64,000 nucleotides of DNA from Shewanella kaireitica (GTDB lineage Bacteria; Pseudomonadota; Gammaproteobacteria; Enterobacterales; Shewanellaceae), in the NCBI RefSeq assembly GCF_023284045.1, contig NZ_JAKIKQ010000003.1, positions 248,001 through 312,000 on the forward strand. The letters are read 5' to 3'. The first letter of the stretch is position 1. Each line of letters opens with the position of its first letter. The translations under genes were made by a program, and so were the position numbers. Below, one piece after another: positions 35,553 through 44,615 of this stretch. The notes under the pieces were generated by a model. It was not told where the DNA came from, ran no database searches, and saw nothing but the letters and a program-made list of their open reading frames with translations.

Positions 35553-38489
35553 CTACAGCGTGAAGGTCATCCCCAGATAAAACTCCCGGCCAAAGTACTG
35601 TAATGTGCCGGTTTGGCTTTCATTGCCAAAGTAACTTTTGGTGGGTTCGTCGGTGAGGTTATTCACTTGAAATAGCACGCCTATTGCGTCATTGACTTGA
35701 TATGAGGCTTGGTAATCAACCACGGTTTCTGCGGCGAAATTGACGACCTGATTGTTAATTGCAACTTGTTCAGAAACGAACTCATCTCGATAGCGCGCAC
35801 TCACACGGGTTTCAAAGCCTTCATAGGAGTAGAACAGCGTTGCACTGGCTACATTGTTTGATAAGCCCGGCAGCGATTGCGTTTGCTCATCGCCGCCAAG
35901 CGTTGTGGTCGTTTCAACTTCACTTTCAGTGTAGGAGTAGCTTAAGTTCAACCCAAGACCATTGAGGCCATCAGGTAACGCAGTAAAGACTTGGGTATAT
36001 GCCAGCTCAAGACCACGTATATAACCGCCTTTATTGTTGTTTACCGCTGTGGTGTAAATGCCATTTGTGGTTTCAATCTGCTCACCACTAACCGGATCTT
36101 CAATGCTATCAGGCACGTTAAAACCGTTACCGGCAAAGTCAAAATTGTCGATGGCTAACTTTTCAATGAATGAGTCGATATCTTTATAGAACAATGCTGC
36201 GACAATCGCGCCATCTGGTAGGTAATACTCATAAGAGATATCATACTGATCGGCATAGAACGGCTTGAGAAATGGATTGTTTTCACTCGAACCATTGATC
36301 ACACCATCATCGCTCACATTAGCACTAGCATCACCCGCTAGGCGGTTGATTGGTGGACGAGACATTACTTTCGCTGCAGCGAAACGGATTTGAGAGTCAT
36401 CCGTCACCTTAAAATTAAGGTTCAGTGATGGCAGGTAATCAGTGTATTCAATGCCTTTAATGGTCGGCGCATAGTAGTTGTTAACAATACCAACACCGTC
36501 AACAATATATTGAGCACCTAAGCTAGGGTCGCCTTTCACGTTCTCTAGTAGGGTCGCTGACTGGTCTGTGTCAACACGACGCAAGCCTAAGTTACCGGTA
36601 ATAGGTAGATCGCCAAGCTCCATGTCAAAATTAACCATTACATAAGCAGCTAAGATTTTTTCGTACACTTCGCCACTTTGCAATACCGACCATGAGTAGT
36701 TGCTGGTATAGCCTTTAGCATCATCAACCCCATCGGCATTGCCCCAAGTTTGCACCGGTTGTGGCGTACCATCTGGGAACCAAGCAGCAAGCGCCTTATC
36801 TAGGTCAATCGCTAAATACGACGGGAAGTAGTTAAAGTCTCCCTCCCAGTCGACCACTGTGGTCATGTCATCAGTTAACCGTAATGGCGGCTCAGTTGCT
36901 GAAAACGCGCCATCATTACCGTATTCAAACACAGAACGATCGTTGGAGTAGGTTCTGTCTGAGTAGCGAGCGCCAAACTCAATTGAAGCAATGTAGTCGT
37001 TATCTAACTCATATTTAAAATCTAATCGATAGGCTTTAACTTCATCCTCATTTACAAAAGGATAAATACCGTATTTGCTGACCATCACCTTATCAATATC
37101 GGAAAAAGCTTCAGCCTGATTAAAGCCAACGTTAGGCAGATCTAAACCGTTTAACTGGTAATTAATCGCTACATTTTCATCGAAAATTGGCGTGCCTAAT
37201 GTTGCATCTTCTGCGACATTAGCCCACAACAAACCATTTCTAAAATCACTTTTTGCCGCAGAGTAAGACACATCGGCGGAAACACTCAAACTGTCGGTAG
37301 CCTGCCAGGTTCCGTTAATGCCAAAGCTGTCAACTTCATCATAATCTTGGTTATCATCGTTGACGATTTCAACGCGAGTATAGCTTTGTGACGTGCGGTT
37401 AAAATTACCACCGATGACTGCATTACCATCCAGCACTGGATTAGCAACCGCTGCGTTCGGCCCCCCCAATTTGACTCGGTAACCTCGAGCAAATGCTTCG
37501 CTATCAAAACGTGACACAAAGGCGTCAGCTTTCAGGGTAAACGTATCGTTAGGCGCCCACTCTATTGCGCCCATATAGCCATTTCGGGTCTCAACACCGC
37601 CTAAATGCTGCACTTCAAAGCCTTCACTTATGTACTCTTTAGCGGAATCAGTGCCTTCAGGGCCATTGCTATCATCAGCAAGTCCATCAACATCCTTAAG
37701 ATCGTTATAAGCCAAACCTATAAATTGTGTTGCTACACTTGGCTGCTCTAAGCGGGCATAACCCAATGCGACACCTAAGGTGTCGTCAAAATACTTGCCT
37801 TGATAAGAAAAACTCAGGCGGTGACCATAGTCCTCAGCGCCATAAACCTCGCTGGCGCGATCGTTGTACATGCCGCGCACGTTAGCAACAAAGCTGTGCT
37901 GCTTATCAATAGCCAATGGGCTAGCGGTGGCAAGCTCGACGGTACCTGCAACGCCGCCTTCAATTAACGAAGCTTTAGGTGATTTGTAAACGGCTGCTGA
38001 TGTAATGAGCTCTGAAGGGTATTGGTCAAACTCAATGCTGCGACTGCCACTGGTTGAGACCTGCTCACGGCCATTTAGTGTTGAAAATACAAACCCGCCC
38101 GACATACCACGAATATTAATTTCTGCAGCTTGTCCGCCAGTACGTACCGCTGATATACCGGGTAGACGCGTCAAGGCATCCGCCATAGAAACATCAGGGA
38201 GCGAGCCTAAATCATCACTACTTAACTGCTCAGATACCGTATCGCCATAACGCTTTTGGTTAAGTGAGTCGATAAGACTGCGGCTATACCCCGTCACCTC
38301 AATGCGTTCAATTTCTGGCTCATCCGCATCATTTTTATTTTCAGCTGCAGGTTTGCTGACTTCTGCAGCCACAACCGTATCGCTGGTTTTGTTATCTTCT
38401 GCTGCTTGTAGAGGCTGAACAAAAAAAGCGCCTCCCAACCCTGCAGCAGCTAGCGCTAATGTTAGAACACTGGGTTTAAAGTGTGACAT
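35553..38489 (-). CDS. TonB-dependent receptor, probable maltodextrin importer
   Basis: A 978-residue outer-membrane receptor. Signal peptide ends after QPLQA near residue 29, followed by an acidic linker, a TonB-box-like region (ERIEVTGYS), a plug domain (SDDLGSLPDVSMADALTRLPG, INIRGMSGGFVF, SLIEGGVAGTVEL) and a large barrel ending FYLGMTFTL. The plug is of the Caulobacter/Xanthomonas carbohydrate-receptor type. Because it directly precedes pulA and a LacI-like operator lies 130 bp upstream, it probably imports the linear maltodextrins that pullulanase releases. AAGGGG ribosome site. Substrate is inferred from context. Confidence 0.86.
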   Translation of the reverse strand: MSHFKPSVLTLALAAAGLGGAFFVQPLQAAEDNKTSDTVVAAEVSKPAAENKNDADEPEIERIEVTGYSRSLIDSLNQKRYGDTVSEQLSSDDLGSLPDVSMADALTRLPGISAVRTGGQAAEINIRGMSGGFVFSTLNGREQVSTSGSRSIEFDQYPSELITSAAVYKSPKASLIEGGVAGTVELATASPLAIDKQHSFVANVRGMYNDRASEVYGAEDYGHRLSFSYQGKYFDDTLGVALGYARLEQPSVATQFIGLAYNDLKDVDGLADDSNGPEGTDSAKEYISEGFEVQHLGGVETRNGYMGAIEWAPNDTFTLKADAFVSRFDSEAFARGYRVKLGGPNAAVANPVLDGNAVIGGNFNRTSQSYTRVEIVNDDNQDYDEVDSFGINGTWQATDSLSVSADVSYSAAKSDFRNGLLWANVAEDATLGTPIFDENVAINYQLNGLDLPNVGFNQAEAFSDIDKVMVSKYGIYPFVNEDEVKAYRLDFKYELDNDYIASIEFGARYSDRTYSNDRSVFEYGNDGAFSATEPPLRLTDDMTTVVDWEGDFNYFPSYLAIDLDKALAAWFPDGTPQPVQTWGNADGVDDAKGYTSNYSWSVLQSGEVYEKILAAYVMVNFDMELGDLPITGNLGLRRVDTDQSATLLENVKGDPSLGAQYIVDGVGIVNNYYAPTIKGIEYTDYLPSLNLNFKVTDDSQIRFAAAKVMSRPPINRLAGDASANVSDDGVINGSSENNPFLKPFYADQYDISYEYYLPDGAIVAALFYKDIDSFIEKLAIDNFDFAGNGFNVPDSIEDPVSGEQIETTNGIYTTAVNNNKGGYIRGLELAYTQVFTALPDGLNGLGLNLSYSYTESEVETTTTLGGDEQTQSLPGLSNNVASATLFYSYEGFETRVSARYRDEFVSEQVAINNQVVNFAAETVVDYQASYQVNDAIGVLFQVNNLTDEPTKSYFGNESQTGTLQYFGREFYLGMTFTL

Positions 38490-38893
38490 TGGTTTTCCCC
38501 TTCGCCTTGCGACTTTTTTAGTGACCCAATGTCTACATATACGACTCAGACTAAGCTGACATTAGGCTTATTTTTAACAGCCATACTAGCCAAGGTTGAA
38601 TTTTAACCACAACACGCTGCATACGTATTCATAACATTTAGATAACAACAAGCAAAAAGCAAAACAACTTAAGTCTTTGAATAAATGAAATTAAACGTTC
38701 AACCAGCCCAAGTGTCTTCATGCACAAATTTTGGTGAGAAGCCATTTTTTGCGACATACATCGCAGGATTCAAACATTTACACGCAAACGCGAATAAAAA
38801 CAGTTCTCAATAACATTTAATGATGTAAAATGTTGCTCCAATTTATACATTTAGACGCACAAAATTTACGTCTAATATACGGATGCATTCACT
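38490..38893. other. 400-bp divergent region between TonB receptor and DUF3649 gene
   Basis: Contains the LacI-like operator at 38618-38631 and A+T-rich sequence. I looked for a Fur box for the PepSY operon and found nothing convincing. No small gene seen. Confidence 0.4.
38618..38631. promoter_or_regulatory. LacI-family operator-like palindrome (candidate MalR site)
   Basis: TGCATACGTATTCA has a perfect ATACGTAT core with central CG, the hallmark of LacI-family operators; 12 of 14 positions are palindromic. It lies about 130 bp before the TonB receptor of the pullulanase locus, fitting a maltose-type repressor. Confidence 0.55.
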
Positions 38894-39193
38894 TTGTTCT
38901 CACTAAACTCTAATGTTAAGCCTTTGATTGACTCTCAAGCGTTTAATATTGTTTCTCGATTACTTGCCGCTATATTTGCCGGTTATCTAGTGGCCGCGAC
39001 AGGGTCGGGTCTGCTAGCCATTGTGATTCCTCTTGCCCCCGCTCAAAGCACCTTGACTGCAATGATGCTGTCATTTTCAATTTATGCCACAGCCATTATC
39101 TGGGTGTTCAGCGTAAGGAATCATTTTGTTGCTTGGCGAGATCTGCTCAGTTTGAGCAGTATTTTTTATCTGTTGATTAGGTTGATAAACTAA
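38894..39193 (+). CDS. DUF3649-family small membrane protein
   Basis: A 99-residue inner-membrane protein with three hydrophobic segments (about 24-46, 55-74, 81-97); the pattern GSGLLAIVIPLAPAQSTLTAMMLSF fits DUF3649 proteins, often called iron-uptake associated. The start is uncertain: the only upstream in-frame start is the TTG at 38894, with no good ribosome site, so translation may begin further in. The stop is 2 bp before the PepSY gene. This family regularly occurs in a trio with PepSY and DUF3325 proteins, as here. Confidence 0.7.
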   Translation: MFSLNSNVKPLIDSQAFNIVSRLLAAIFAGYLVAATGSGLLAIVIPLAPAQSTLTAMMLSFSIYATAIIWVFSVRNHFVAWRDLLSLSSIFYLLIRLIN

Positions 39194-39195
39194 CC

Positions 39196-40830
39196 ATGAA
39201 AGAGAACTTTTTTCGCAGCATGACTTGGCTGCACACTTGGGTTGGTTTACTTGTCTGTTGGGTATTGCTATTGATTTTCTTTGCCGGAACATTGAGCTAC
39301 TATCGGCACGATATTAGTCTTTGGACTAAACCTGAACTGCATAAAAATGTTATCCAAAGTTATGATGCGAGCCTCATCGAGCCTGAATTAGACAAGGCTC
39401 AGCAATACCTATCTCAACATGCAGAGGGCGCTCGAGATTGGCGTATTAGTTTTCCTACAGACCGCAAACCCTATCTAAGCTATAGCTGGCAAACGCAGCC
39501 GGAAGCGGGTCAACGACGTGGTCAATTTATTGAGCATGTCGTGCAAAAGGATCAAGAGCAACTTATCACCGATGTTCGCCAAACCAAGGGCGGTAATTTT
39601 TTCTATCGATTGCATTTTGACCTGCACTATATGCCAGCCAAAATTGCTCGCTGGATTGTCGGTTTCTGTACCATGTTTATGTTGATTGCTTTAATCAGCG
39701 GTATTGTGATTCACAAGCGCATTTTTAAAGATTTCTTTAGCTTTAGACGCAACAAAGGCAGTCGCTCGTGGCTTGATGCTCACAATGTAAGCTCAGTGCT
39801 TGCTCTACCCTACCATTTGATGATCACCTATACGGGTCTAGTGACCTTAATGGTGATGTATATGCCTTGGGCAGTAATCACAGCATACGATGGCGACTCA
39901 CAAGCCTTTCGTAAAGAGTTAAGACCAAGTCGAGTACAGGTTAAACCAATTGGCGAAACAGCAGACATGGTGCAACTAACCTCTTTACTGCCTCAGCTCC
40001 AGGGAATTCTCGGAAACTTGCCCATTAGGCAGGTAGTCATTAACAACCCTGGAGACCGAAACAGCAGAGTTAATGTTTACAAAGATACCGGCGAAACCGT
40101 GACTGACAGAAGAACCGCCATTGTGTTTGATGCTGTAGATGGCAAATTGCTCAACAGCGGCGTAGAGCCTGATTCTGGTGCGCAAAACACCCACGACACC
40201 TTAATCGCCCTGCACACCGGTCGTTTTTCGGGTCCAGCTTTACGGTTACTTTTCTTTATCTCAGGGATCATGGGCTGCGCCATGATTGCCACCGGCACAC
40301 TGCTGTGGGCTAATAAAATTCGCCAAAAGCAACAAAAACAGTTAAAGCAAGGCAATAAAGCCACATTTGGGCTGCGGTTAGTTGAAGGGTTAAACCTCAC
40401 CTTTATCGCCGGTTTACCACTGGCGGCGAGTGCGTTTTTCTATGCTAATCGATTACTCCCCCTTGATATGGTTAATCGCGCCCAATGGGAAGCCAATAGC
40501 TTTTTCTTGGTGCTGGCGATTCTTGGTGTTATCGCTTGCTTCAAGCGTACGTTGTCAGTTTGGCGCGTAGTATTAGCGCTATCGGGGCTGAGCTTAATCG
40601 CCATTCCGCTGCTCAATGCCTTAACCTCAGATAGCAATCTGCTCACTAATATGAGCCAAGGACAATGGTCACTAGCAGGATTTGACATCATCTGCAGCAT
40701 AATCGGATTAAGCCTATTGTATGCTCGTAGCAAGCTTTCTCAACGCCACAAGCAGCCTGCAATACGACAGCATGATGCTTCAAGAGCAGATCTACCTCTA
40801 GGCAGAACTGCAATGAATAAAGAGGCATAA
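39196..40830 (+). CDS. PepSY-domain multi-pass membrane protein
   Basis: A 544-residue inner-membrane protein of the PepSY-associated TM family. MTWLHTWVGLLVCWVLLLIF opens with the conserved WLH; further helices at FVGFCTMF-like residues 153-172, DAHNVSSVLALPYHLMITYT, and HTGRFSGPALRLLFFISGIM carry His residues typical of haem-binding iron reductases. Homologues in siderophore loci are thought to reduce ferric siderophores. Tightly coupled to a DUF3649 gene (2 bp) and a DUF3325 gene (5 bp). No siderophore receptor is adjacent in this window, so an iron role is by family only. Confidence 0.82.
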   Translation: MKENFFRSMTWLHTWVGLLVCWVLLLIFFAGTLSYYRHDISLWTKPELHKNVIQSYDASLIEPELDKAQQYLSQHAEGARDWRISFPTDRKPYLSYSWQTQPEAGQRRGQFIEHVVQKDQEQLITDVRQTKGGNFFYRLHFDLHYMPAKIARWIVGFCTMFMLIALISGIVIHKRIFKDFFSFRRNKGSRSWLDAHNVSSVLALPYHLMITYTGLVTLMVMYMPWAVITAYDGDSQAFRKELRPSRVQVKPIGETADMVQLTSLLPQLQGILGNLPIRQVVINNPGDRNSRVNVYKDTGETVTDRRTAIVFDAVDGKLLNSGVEPDSGAQNTHDTLIALHTGRFSGPALRLLFFISGIMGCAMIATGTLLWANKIRQKQQKQLKQGNKATFGLRLVEGLNLTFIAGLPLAASAFFYANRLLPLDMVNRAQWEANSFFLVLAILGVIACFKRTLSVWRVVLALSGLSLIAIPLLNALTSDSNLLTNMSQGQWSLAGFDIICSIIGLSLLYARSKLSQRHKQPAIRQHDASRADLPLGRTAMNKEA

Positions 40831-40835
40831 CGGCT

Positions 40836-41168
40836 ATGGTGAGCTTATTAGGATTCAGTTACATCGCATTTGGTCTATTGGCGCTGGCAATGTTCTCTCA
40901 TCATAGAGAAGTCTTAGGCTACGCCCCGAGTGAAAAGCGCTGTAGAGTGTTATCAACTGCGGGTTGGTTTGGACTAGCGTTAACCTACTGGGGCTGCACG
41001 TTGCTGCAAGGTTTTGCCTACGGCAGCATCATCTATTTTGGCCTATTAGCCGTTGCGGGATTGCTGGTGGTGATAACTTTAAGCTACCGGGCTAAATTTA
41101 TGCCGTATGCTATGGGATTAAGTGCAATAGTCAGTTCGATACTGCTTTTAATTCCCCCATCACAATAA
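40836..41168 (+). CDS. DUF3325-family small membrane protein
   Basis: A 110-residue protein with four hydrophobic segments, a short charged loop (HHREVLGYAPSEKRCRV) and WFGLALTYWGC, matching DUF3325 proteins that accompany PepSY iron-uptake membrane proteins. It starts 5 bp after the PepSY gene and ends the three-gene operon. Function unknown; presumed part of the same membrane complex. Confidence 0.72.
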   Translation: MVSLLGFSYIAFGLLALAMFSHHREVLGYAPSEKRCRVLSTAGWFGLALTYWGCTLLQGFAYGSIIYFGLLAVAGLLVVITLSYRAKFMPYAMGLSAIVSSILLLIPPSQ

Positions 41169-41337
41169 GCTGCCACGGTCCTTAAAGTTGACACTATAGG
41201 TCTAGGATTATTCTGACATGCCCAGCAAGTATTCTCGCTGGGCATACTTGTTAACAAGGGACTATACCCACCACCTGCATCTGTCTTATGCCTCCCTCTC
41301 AGACACCTTAGCTTTAAGCGGTAAACACTGAGGGTTG

Positions 41338-41541
41338 TCGTTCTTTCGAGCTTAGTTTTTGTTCGATTACTTACCGTAAGCAATAGTTATTTTAGTACAA
41401 GGCTTGAGCGATGCTGCTTAGCTGGATAAGCGAAAAGTTCGTAACGCATGCTAGTCATTAAAGAATAAAAGCATTGAAACGAATCCGAAGGATCGCGCTT
41501 CTTGGCTAAAACAACCGTGAAAGATCAACAGCCCCTAAACT
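41338..41541 (+). repeat. Dispersed repeat R, copy 2
   Basis: Carries the same three ordered blocks as copy 1: GCTTAGTTTTTGTTC (41350-41364), TTGAGCGATGCTGCTTAGCT (41404-41423), TGGCTAAAACAACCGTGAAA onward (41512-41541). Copy 2 is in the same orientation. It occupies most of the 480-bp gap between the DUF3325 gene and the next gene; no protein is encoded. Confidence 0.7.
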
Positions 41542-41652
41542 GAGCTCACAAAAATCTAGTAAAAATACCTGTTCGCCATTGATTCAGTTCACATTCAGTT
41601 TCAATCACTTAAAATACTGACTAATAAATTATTTTTAGATGACTGAGGTTAT

Positions 41653-42132
41653 ATGCAAGTATCACAGCCCCTTACCCAAACTGTTACTCAGTCTTCGGCT
41701 CAAAACCCTGAAAAAAGTGCGCAACAAAACGCTCTGCCAAGCTCTAGTCACTCCCTCTCCCAAGCCGCGCAGCCGGATACAGTCACCCTTTCAGCCAATG
41801 CTATGACTTTGGCCGCAAAAGACAGTTCAGCAGCAACAGTCACCTCAACCAATGAAGCAGAAATTTTACCTGTAGAGCCCAAGTTGCCTAATGAAGGCGA
41901 GAAGGTAGAGGATTATGTTGACTACAAAAAAGCTAAGGCACAGTACCAGCTTTATGCCGATATCGCTGTCGTAGGCACTGGAAACAGTAGCCTAACGCCA
42001 GTATCAGCTTATTACTTATCTAATAATGATGATGCTCGAGAAGCTGTAGTTAACAACAAAGCACATCAACAACAGCAAGCGGTCATGCAAACCTACGTTG
42101 AAACAACTCAAACTATCAATGTCTATAGCTAA
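41653..42132 (+). CDS. Hypothetical polar protein, conserved-type
   Basis: Not recognised. A 159-residue protein without a signal peptide or membrane segment. The first 60 residues are low-complexity, rich in Gln, Ser, Thr and Ala; residues 42-50 read DTVTLSANAM, and a more structured part follows (VEDYVDYKKAKAQYQLYADIAV). The DTVTLS-type motif and Gln-rich tail recall small Shewanella proteins of unknown role. GAGG ribosome site before the ATG and a strong terminator after the stop support a real, single-gene unit. Confidence 0.6.
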   Translation: MQVSQPLTQTVTQSSAQNPEKSAQQNALPSSSHSLSQAAQPDTVTLSANAMTLAAKDSSAATVTSTNEAEILPVEPKLPNEGEKVEDYVDYKKAKAQYQLYADIAVVGTGNSSLTPVSAYYLSNNDDAREAVVNNKAHQQQQAVMQTYVETTQTINVYS

Positions 42133-42155
42133 GCATATCTCCCCTATCAATAAAG

Positions 42156-42179
42156 AAAGCCGCTATTGCGGCTTTTTTA
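42156..42179 (+). terminator. Rho-independent terminator
   Basis: AAAGCCGC-tatt-GCGGCTTT followed by TTTT, 24 bp past the stop of the preceding gene. Confidence 0.88.
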
Positions 42180-42265
42180 TCCCAATACAATCCAATTAGA
42201 AATTAATTTCTTCGTTACTCGGTCTGTTGAGATCTGACGCGAACAGCTTAATGGATGATGCTGAT

Positions 42266-42646
42266 TTACCCAGCCTTAATCACATCCATGTCATACCATG
42301 GTGTTGGGTTGATCGGGCATCTAAAACGAACGCCTTCTGCTGTCACTTCAACAATATCGCTTCGAAGTGTTTTACCAGGTTCAATTGGAAACATATCTAA
42401 CGCTTCATGAGTGGTAAAGTTTTGCAGCTGGAAACCAACTAACTTGCCAGCTTTATTAGTAATAATGAACTGGTACTTACCTGGTTTTAATGACGCTAGT
42501 GTATCTTTGGCGCTGAAATAGCCACCGTGTTGCTCTAAGTAAATTTCTACCACACCGTCGGCATTTTGAGTAGGGATTGCTGCTGACGCTGCAAAGCTAA
42601 ACATCAGTGCTGTCATTAGCATTATTTGAGTGATGAACTTTTTCAT
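42266..42646 (-). CDS. Small periplasmic cupredoxin-like protein
   Basis: A 126-residue secreted protein with a Sec signal ending near ASAA (residue 23). The beta-rich body, with LKPGKYQFIITNKAGKLVGFQLQ, looks like a cupredoxin fold. The C-terminal loop RCPINPTPWYDMD has Cys and Met but no His between them, and only one other His pair is evident (THEAL, QHGG), so a classical type 1 copper site is incomplete. It could bind metal in another way or none. AAGGA ribosome site. It diverges from an AraC regulator, which may control it. Confidence 0.55.
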   Translation of the reverse strand: MKKFITQIMLMTALMFSFAASAAIPTQNADGVVEIYLEQHGGYFSAKDTLASLKPGKYQFIITNKAGKLVGFQLQNFTTHEALDMFPIEPGKTLRSDIVEVTAEGVRFRCPINPTPWYDMDVIKAG

Positions 42647-42816
42647 TTTCTATTCCTTAATGATGTGTTTGAACTAACAACACCAGAATAGCGAGCTAGA
42701 GAAAAAGAGAGTATGCCTGAGGGTCTGCGCTTTATGCCTGATCGTCTAATCTTATTAAATAAGCCGTCTTAATACGTACTTTTTAGAATTTAACTTATAA
42801 CAGAAAATGGTTATCA

Positions 42817-43710
42817 ATGACTGATATCAACAGTTTACTTGCAGGTTTCCACCTTAACGCGACGATTTTTCACCGCTCCTTACTTTGCAATACTTGGAGT
42901 ACTGATACCTCCGGCAGTGGACTGGCAAGCTTCCACTTAGTTAGTCAAGGTCAAGCGTATCTATATTGTGATGATATTAAAGCCCTAGAATTAACCGCTG
43001 GTGACTTAGTGGTTTTCCCCCATGATGCGCCCCACATAATCAGCAGCAGTGATGATGCAAAAACAGCTGCTAGCATCGATAGCTTTATCGCCTACCCAAT
43101 GGCTCTCGAGTCAGCTAATCAAACAGGTTTGATATGCGGTTACTTTGATTTTAGCGAAGACAAAAGCCACCCGCTTATTTGTCAGTTGCCAACATGTATG
43201 GTGATCCATAAACATCAGCAGCAAGGCGCACTTGCTGGCATAGTCCAAAGCCTTATTGAAGAAGCAAAGCTGGGAATACTGGCCAACGAGGTGATTTTAT
43301 CGCGGTTAAGTGAAGTCTTTTTCTTAAATCTAATAAGAAAACTATCCTTAGATGAGCAGACCAGTATTGGTCTATTCAAAGCGTTACAAGATCCAAAAAT
43401 GAATAAGGTACTGCATGCAATCAATACCGACTTAGCTCACTCTTGGACCGTAAATACGATGGCCGAAATAGGAGGTTATTCGCGGGCAAGCTTTGCGAGT
43501 TATTTTAAATCCTACCTTGAAATGACCCCGCTTGAGTATCTGACTCGTCTACGTTTATCGCAAGCACAAAAACAGCTACGCGCAGGCGACAGTGTTTATA
43601 AAACAGCGCTCGATGTTGGTTATCAAACTGATGTCTCTTTTGCGAAAGCCTTTAAACGCTACTTTGGTTATGGGCCTGGCAGCAGTCGCAAAAACAATAC
43701 AATAGCTTAG
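42817..43710 (+). CDS. AraC-family transcription regulator with cupin sensor domain
   Basis: A 297-residue regulator. The N-terminal half is a cupin_6/AraC-binding-type domain (FHLVSQGQAYLYCDD, LTAGDLVVFPHDAPHIIS), the C-terminal 100 residues hold two helix-turn-helix motifs: WTVNTMAEIGGYSRASFASY and the typical second helix VYKTALDVGYQTDVSFAKAF, then KRYFGYGP. Members of this cupin group often respond to small aldehydes or quinones. The likely targets are the divergent small periplasmic gene and the downstream OsmC gene, based on position only. Confidence 0.85.
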   Translation: MTDINSLLAGFHLNATIFHRSLLCNTWSTDTSGSGLASFHLVSQGQAYLYCDDIKALELTAGDLVVFPHDAPHIISSSDDAKTAASIDSFIAYPMALESANQTGLICGYFDFSEDKSHPLICQLPTCMVIHKHQQQGALAGIVQSLIEEAKLGILANEVILSRLSEVFFLNLIRKLSLDEQTSIGLFKALQDPKMNKVLHAINTDLAHSWTVNTMAEIGGYSRASFASYFKSYLEMTPLEYLTRLRLSQAQKQLRAGDSVYKTALDVGYQTDVSFAKAFKRYFGYGPGSSRKNNTIA

Positions 43711-43800
43711 CGCTATTAATTACATTCAGCTTAGCCGTCGTTAAGTTGACCCACGATAAACAAGAGGTTACTTTCACTCTTTTGGCAGCGAGTAAACAAC

Positions 43801-44256
43801 ATGAGTTTTAATATAGATATTAGCTGGATAGCACCTGCAACACCGGCTACAGAGCCCGCTGATTTTTGTCGCGATCACAGTATTGTTTATGGCAGCGGCC
43901 AACAAGTTAACGCGTCATCAGCGCCAGAATATAGCGGAAACAGTGCCTTTGTTAATCCAGAAGAGAGCTTATTAGCTGCGTTATCATCCTGCCATATGTT
44001 AACATTTTTAACCATCGCTCACCTGAAACGCCTGGCCGTTGTCAGCTATCATGACCATGCAGAAGCTGAGCTTGGTAAAAATGAGCAAGGTAAGCTGTTC
44101 GTCAATAGAATCACTTTAAAGCCGCAAATCATCTTTGCCGAAGATGTTGACGTGAGTGAAGATGTGATCGCTAAAATTCATGAAAAATCTCACGCAAACT
44201 GCTTTATTGCCAATAGCCTTAATCCAGATACCGTTGTTGAGATCCTGACTAAATAG
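43801..44256 (+). CDS. OsmC-family peroxiredoxin
   Basis: A 151-residue OsmC/Ohr-superfamily protein that reduces organic hydroperoxides with a Cys pair. Both Cys residues are visible: ALSSCHMLTFLTIAHLK (residues about 60-76) and HANCFIANS near the C-terminus. NPEESLLAALSSCHM is the family core. It is closer to OsmC-like YhfA/SACOL types than to Ohr in having the long N-terminal strand. It follows the AraC gene by 90 bp on the same strand. A weak hairpin at 44278-44306 may end the transcript. Confidence 0.85.
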   Translation: MSFNIDISWIAPATPATEPADFCRDHSIVYGSGQQVNASSAPEYSGNSAFVNPEESLLAALSSCHMLTFLTIAHLKRLAVVSYHDHAEAELGKNEQGKLFVNRITLKPQIIFAEDVDVSEDVIAKIHEKSHANCFIANSLNPDTVVEILTK

Positions 44257-44277
44257 CTAAGTGAATAGCCCTGCTGT

Positions 44278-44306
44278 AAGCTAATTTCCTCCAGAGAAGT
44301 TAGCTT
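44278..44306 (+). terminator. Weak terminator-like hairpin after osmC-like gene
   Basis: AAGCTAATTTC and GAAGTTAGCTT pair over 11 bp with one G-T wobble and a 7-nt loop; no T-run follows. 21 bp past the stop codon. Confidence 0.45.
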
Positions 44307-44520
44307 GTATTGCACTGATTCAACCTCTCCTATTCAAGCGAAAAACACTTGCAGTCAGAAAGCCTAATTTAGCAATTATCATCATTAGTTCGATTCTATT
44401 CGCATAAAAAATGCGACTTTTCGCTAGTTAATTCAAAAGCCTAAAAAATAATTTAATTTCAGAGTACACGCGTAAGCTTATGAAATTTTTATAGTTAATA
44501 TTCATCGCCACACAAAAATC

Positions 44521-44534
44521 CAAACAAGCGTTTA
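44521..44534. promoter_or_regulatory. PsrA-like operator upstream of fadE-type gene
   Basis: CAAAC-AAGC-GTTTA fits the PsrA pattern of inverted CAAAC/GTTTG halves spaced by 2-4 bp, with one mismatch; a further CGTTTGAAA lies 10 bp downstream. PsrA is a TetR-type fatty-acid regulator known in Shewanella. Confidence 0.45.
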
Positions 44535-44592
44535 AATTTATCGTTTGAAAATTTGATCTATCGCTCATTTTGTGACGTAATGTGAACCATAC

Positions 44593-44609
44593 TTCTGGTC
44601 GGACGAGCA
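44593..44609. promoter_or_regulatory. FadR-like operator overlapping the fadE-type leader
   Basis: The CTGGTCGGACGAG core at 44595-44607 resembles the FadR site CTGGT-N-N-GACCAG, with one mismatch in the core right half. It ends 7 bp before the start codon, where bound repressor would block transcription or lie in the leader. Confidence 0.5.
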
Positions 44610-44615
44610 TCGAAA

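Noticed and set aside
38500..38890. Fur box before the DUF3649/PepSY operon
   Set aside because: A+T-rich matches only; none approached the 19-bp Fur consensus.
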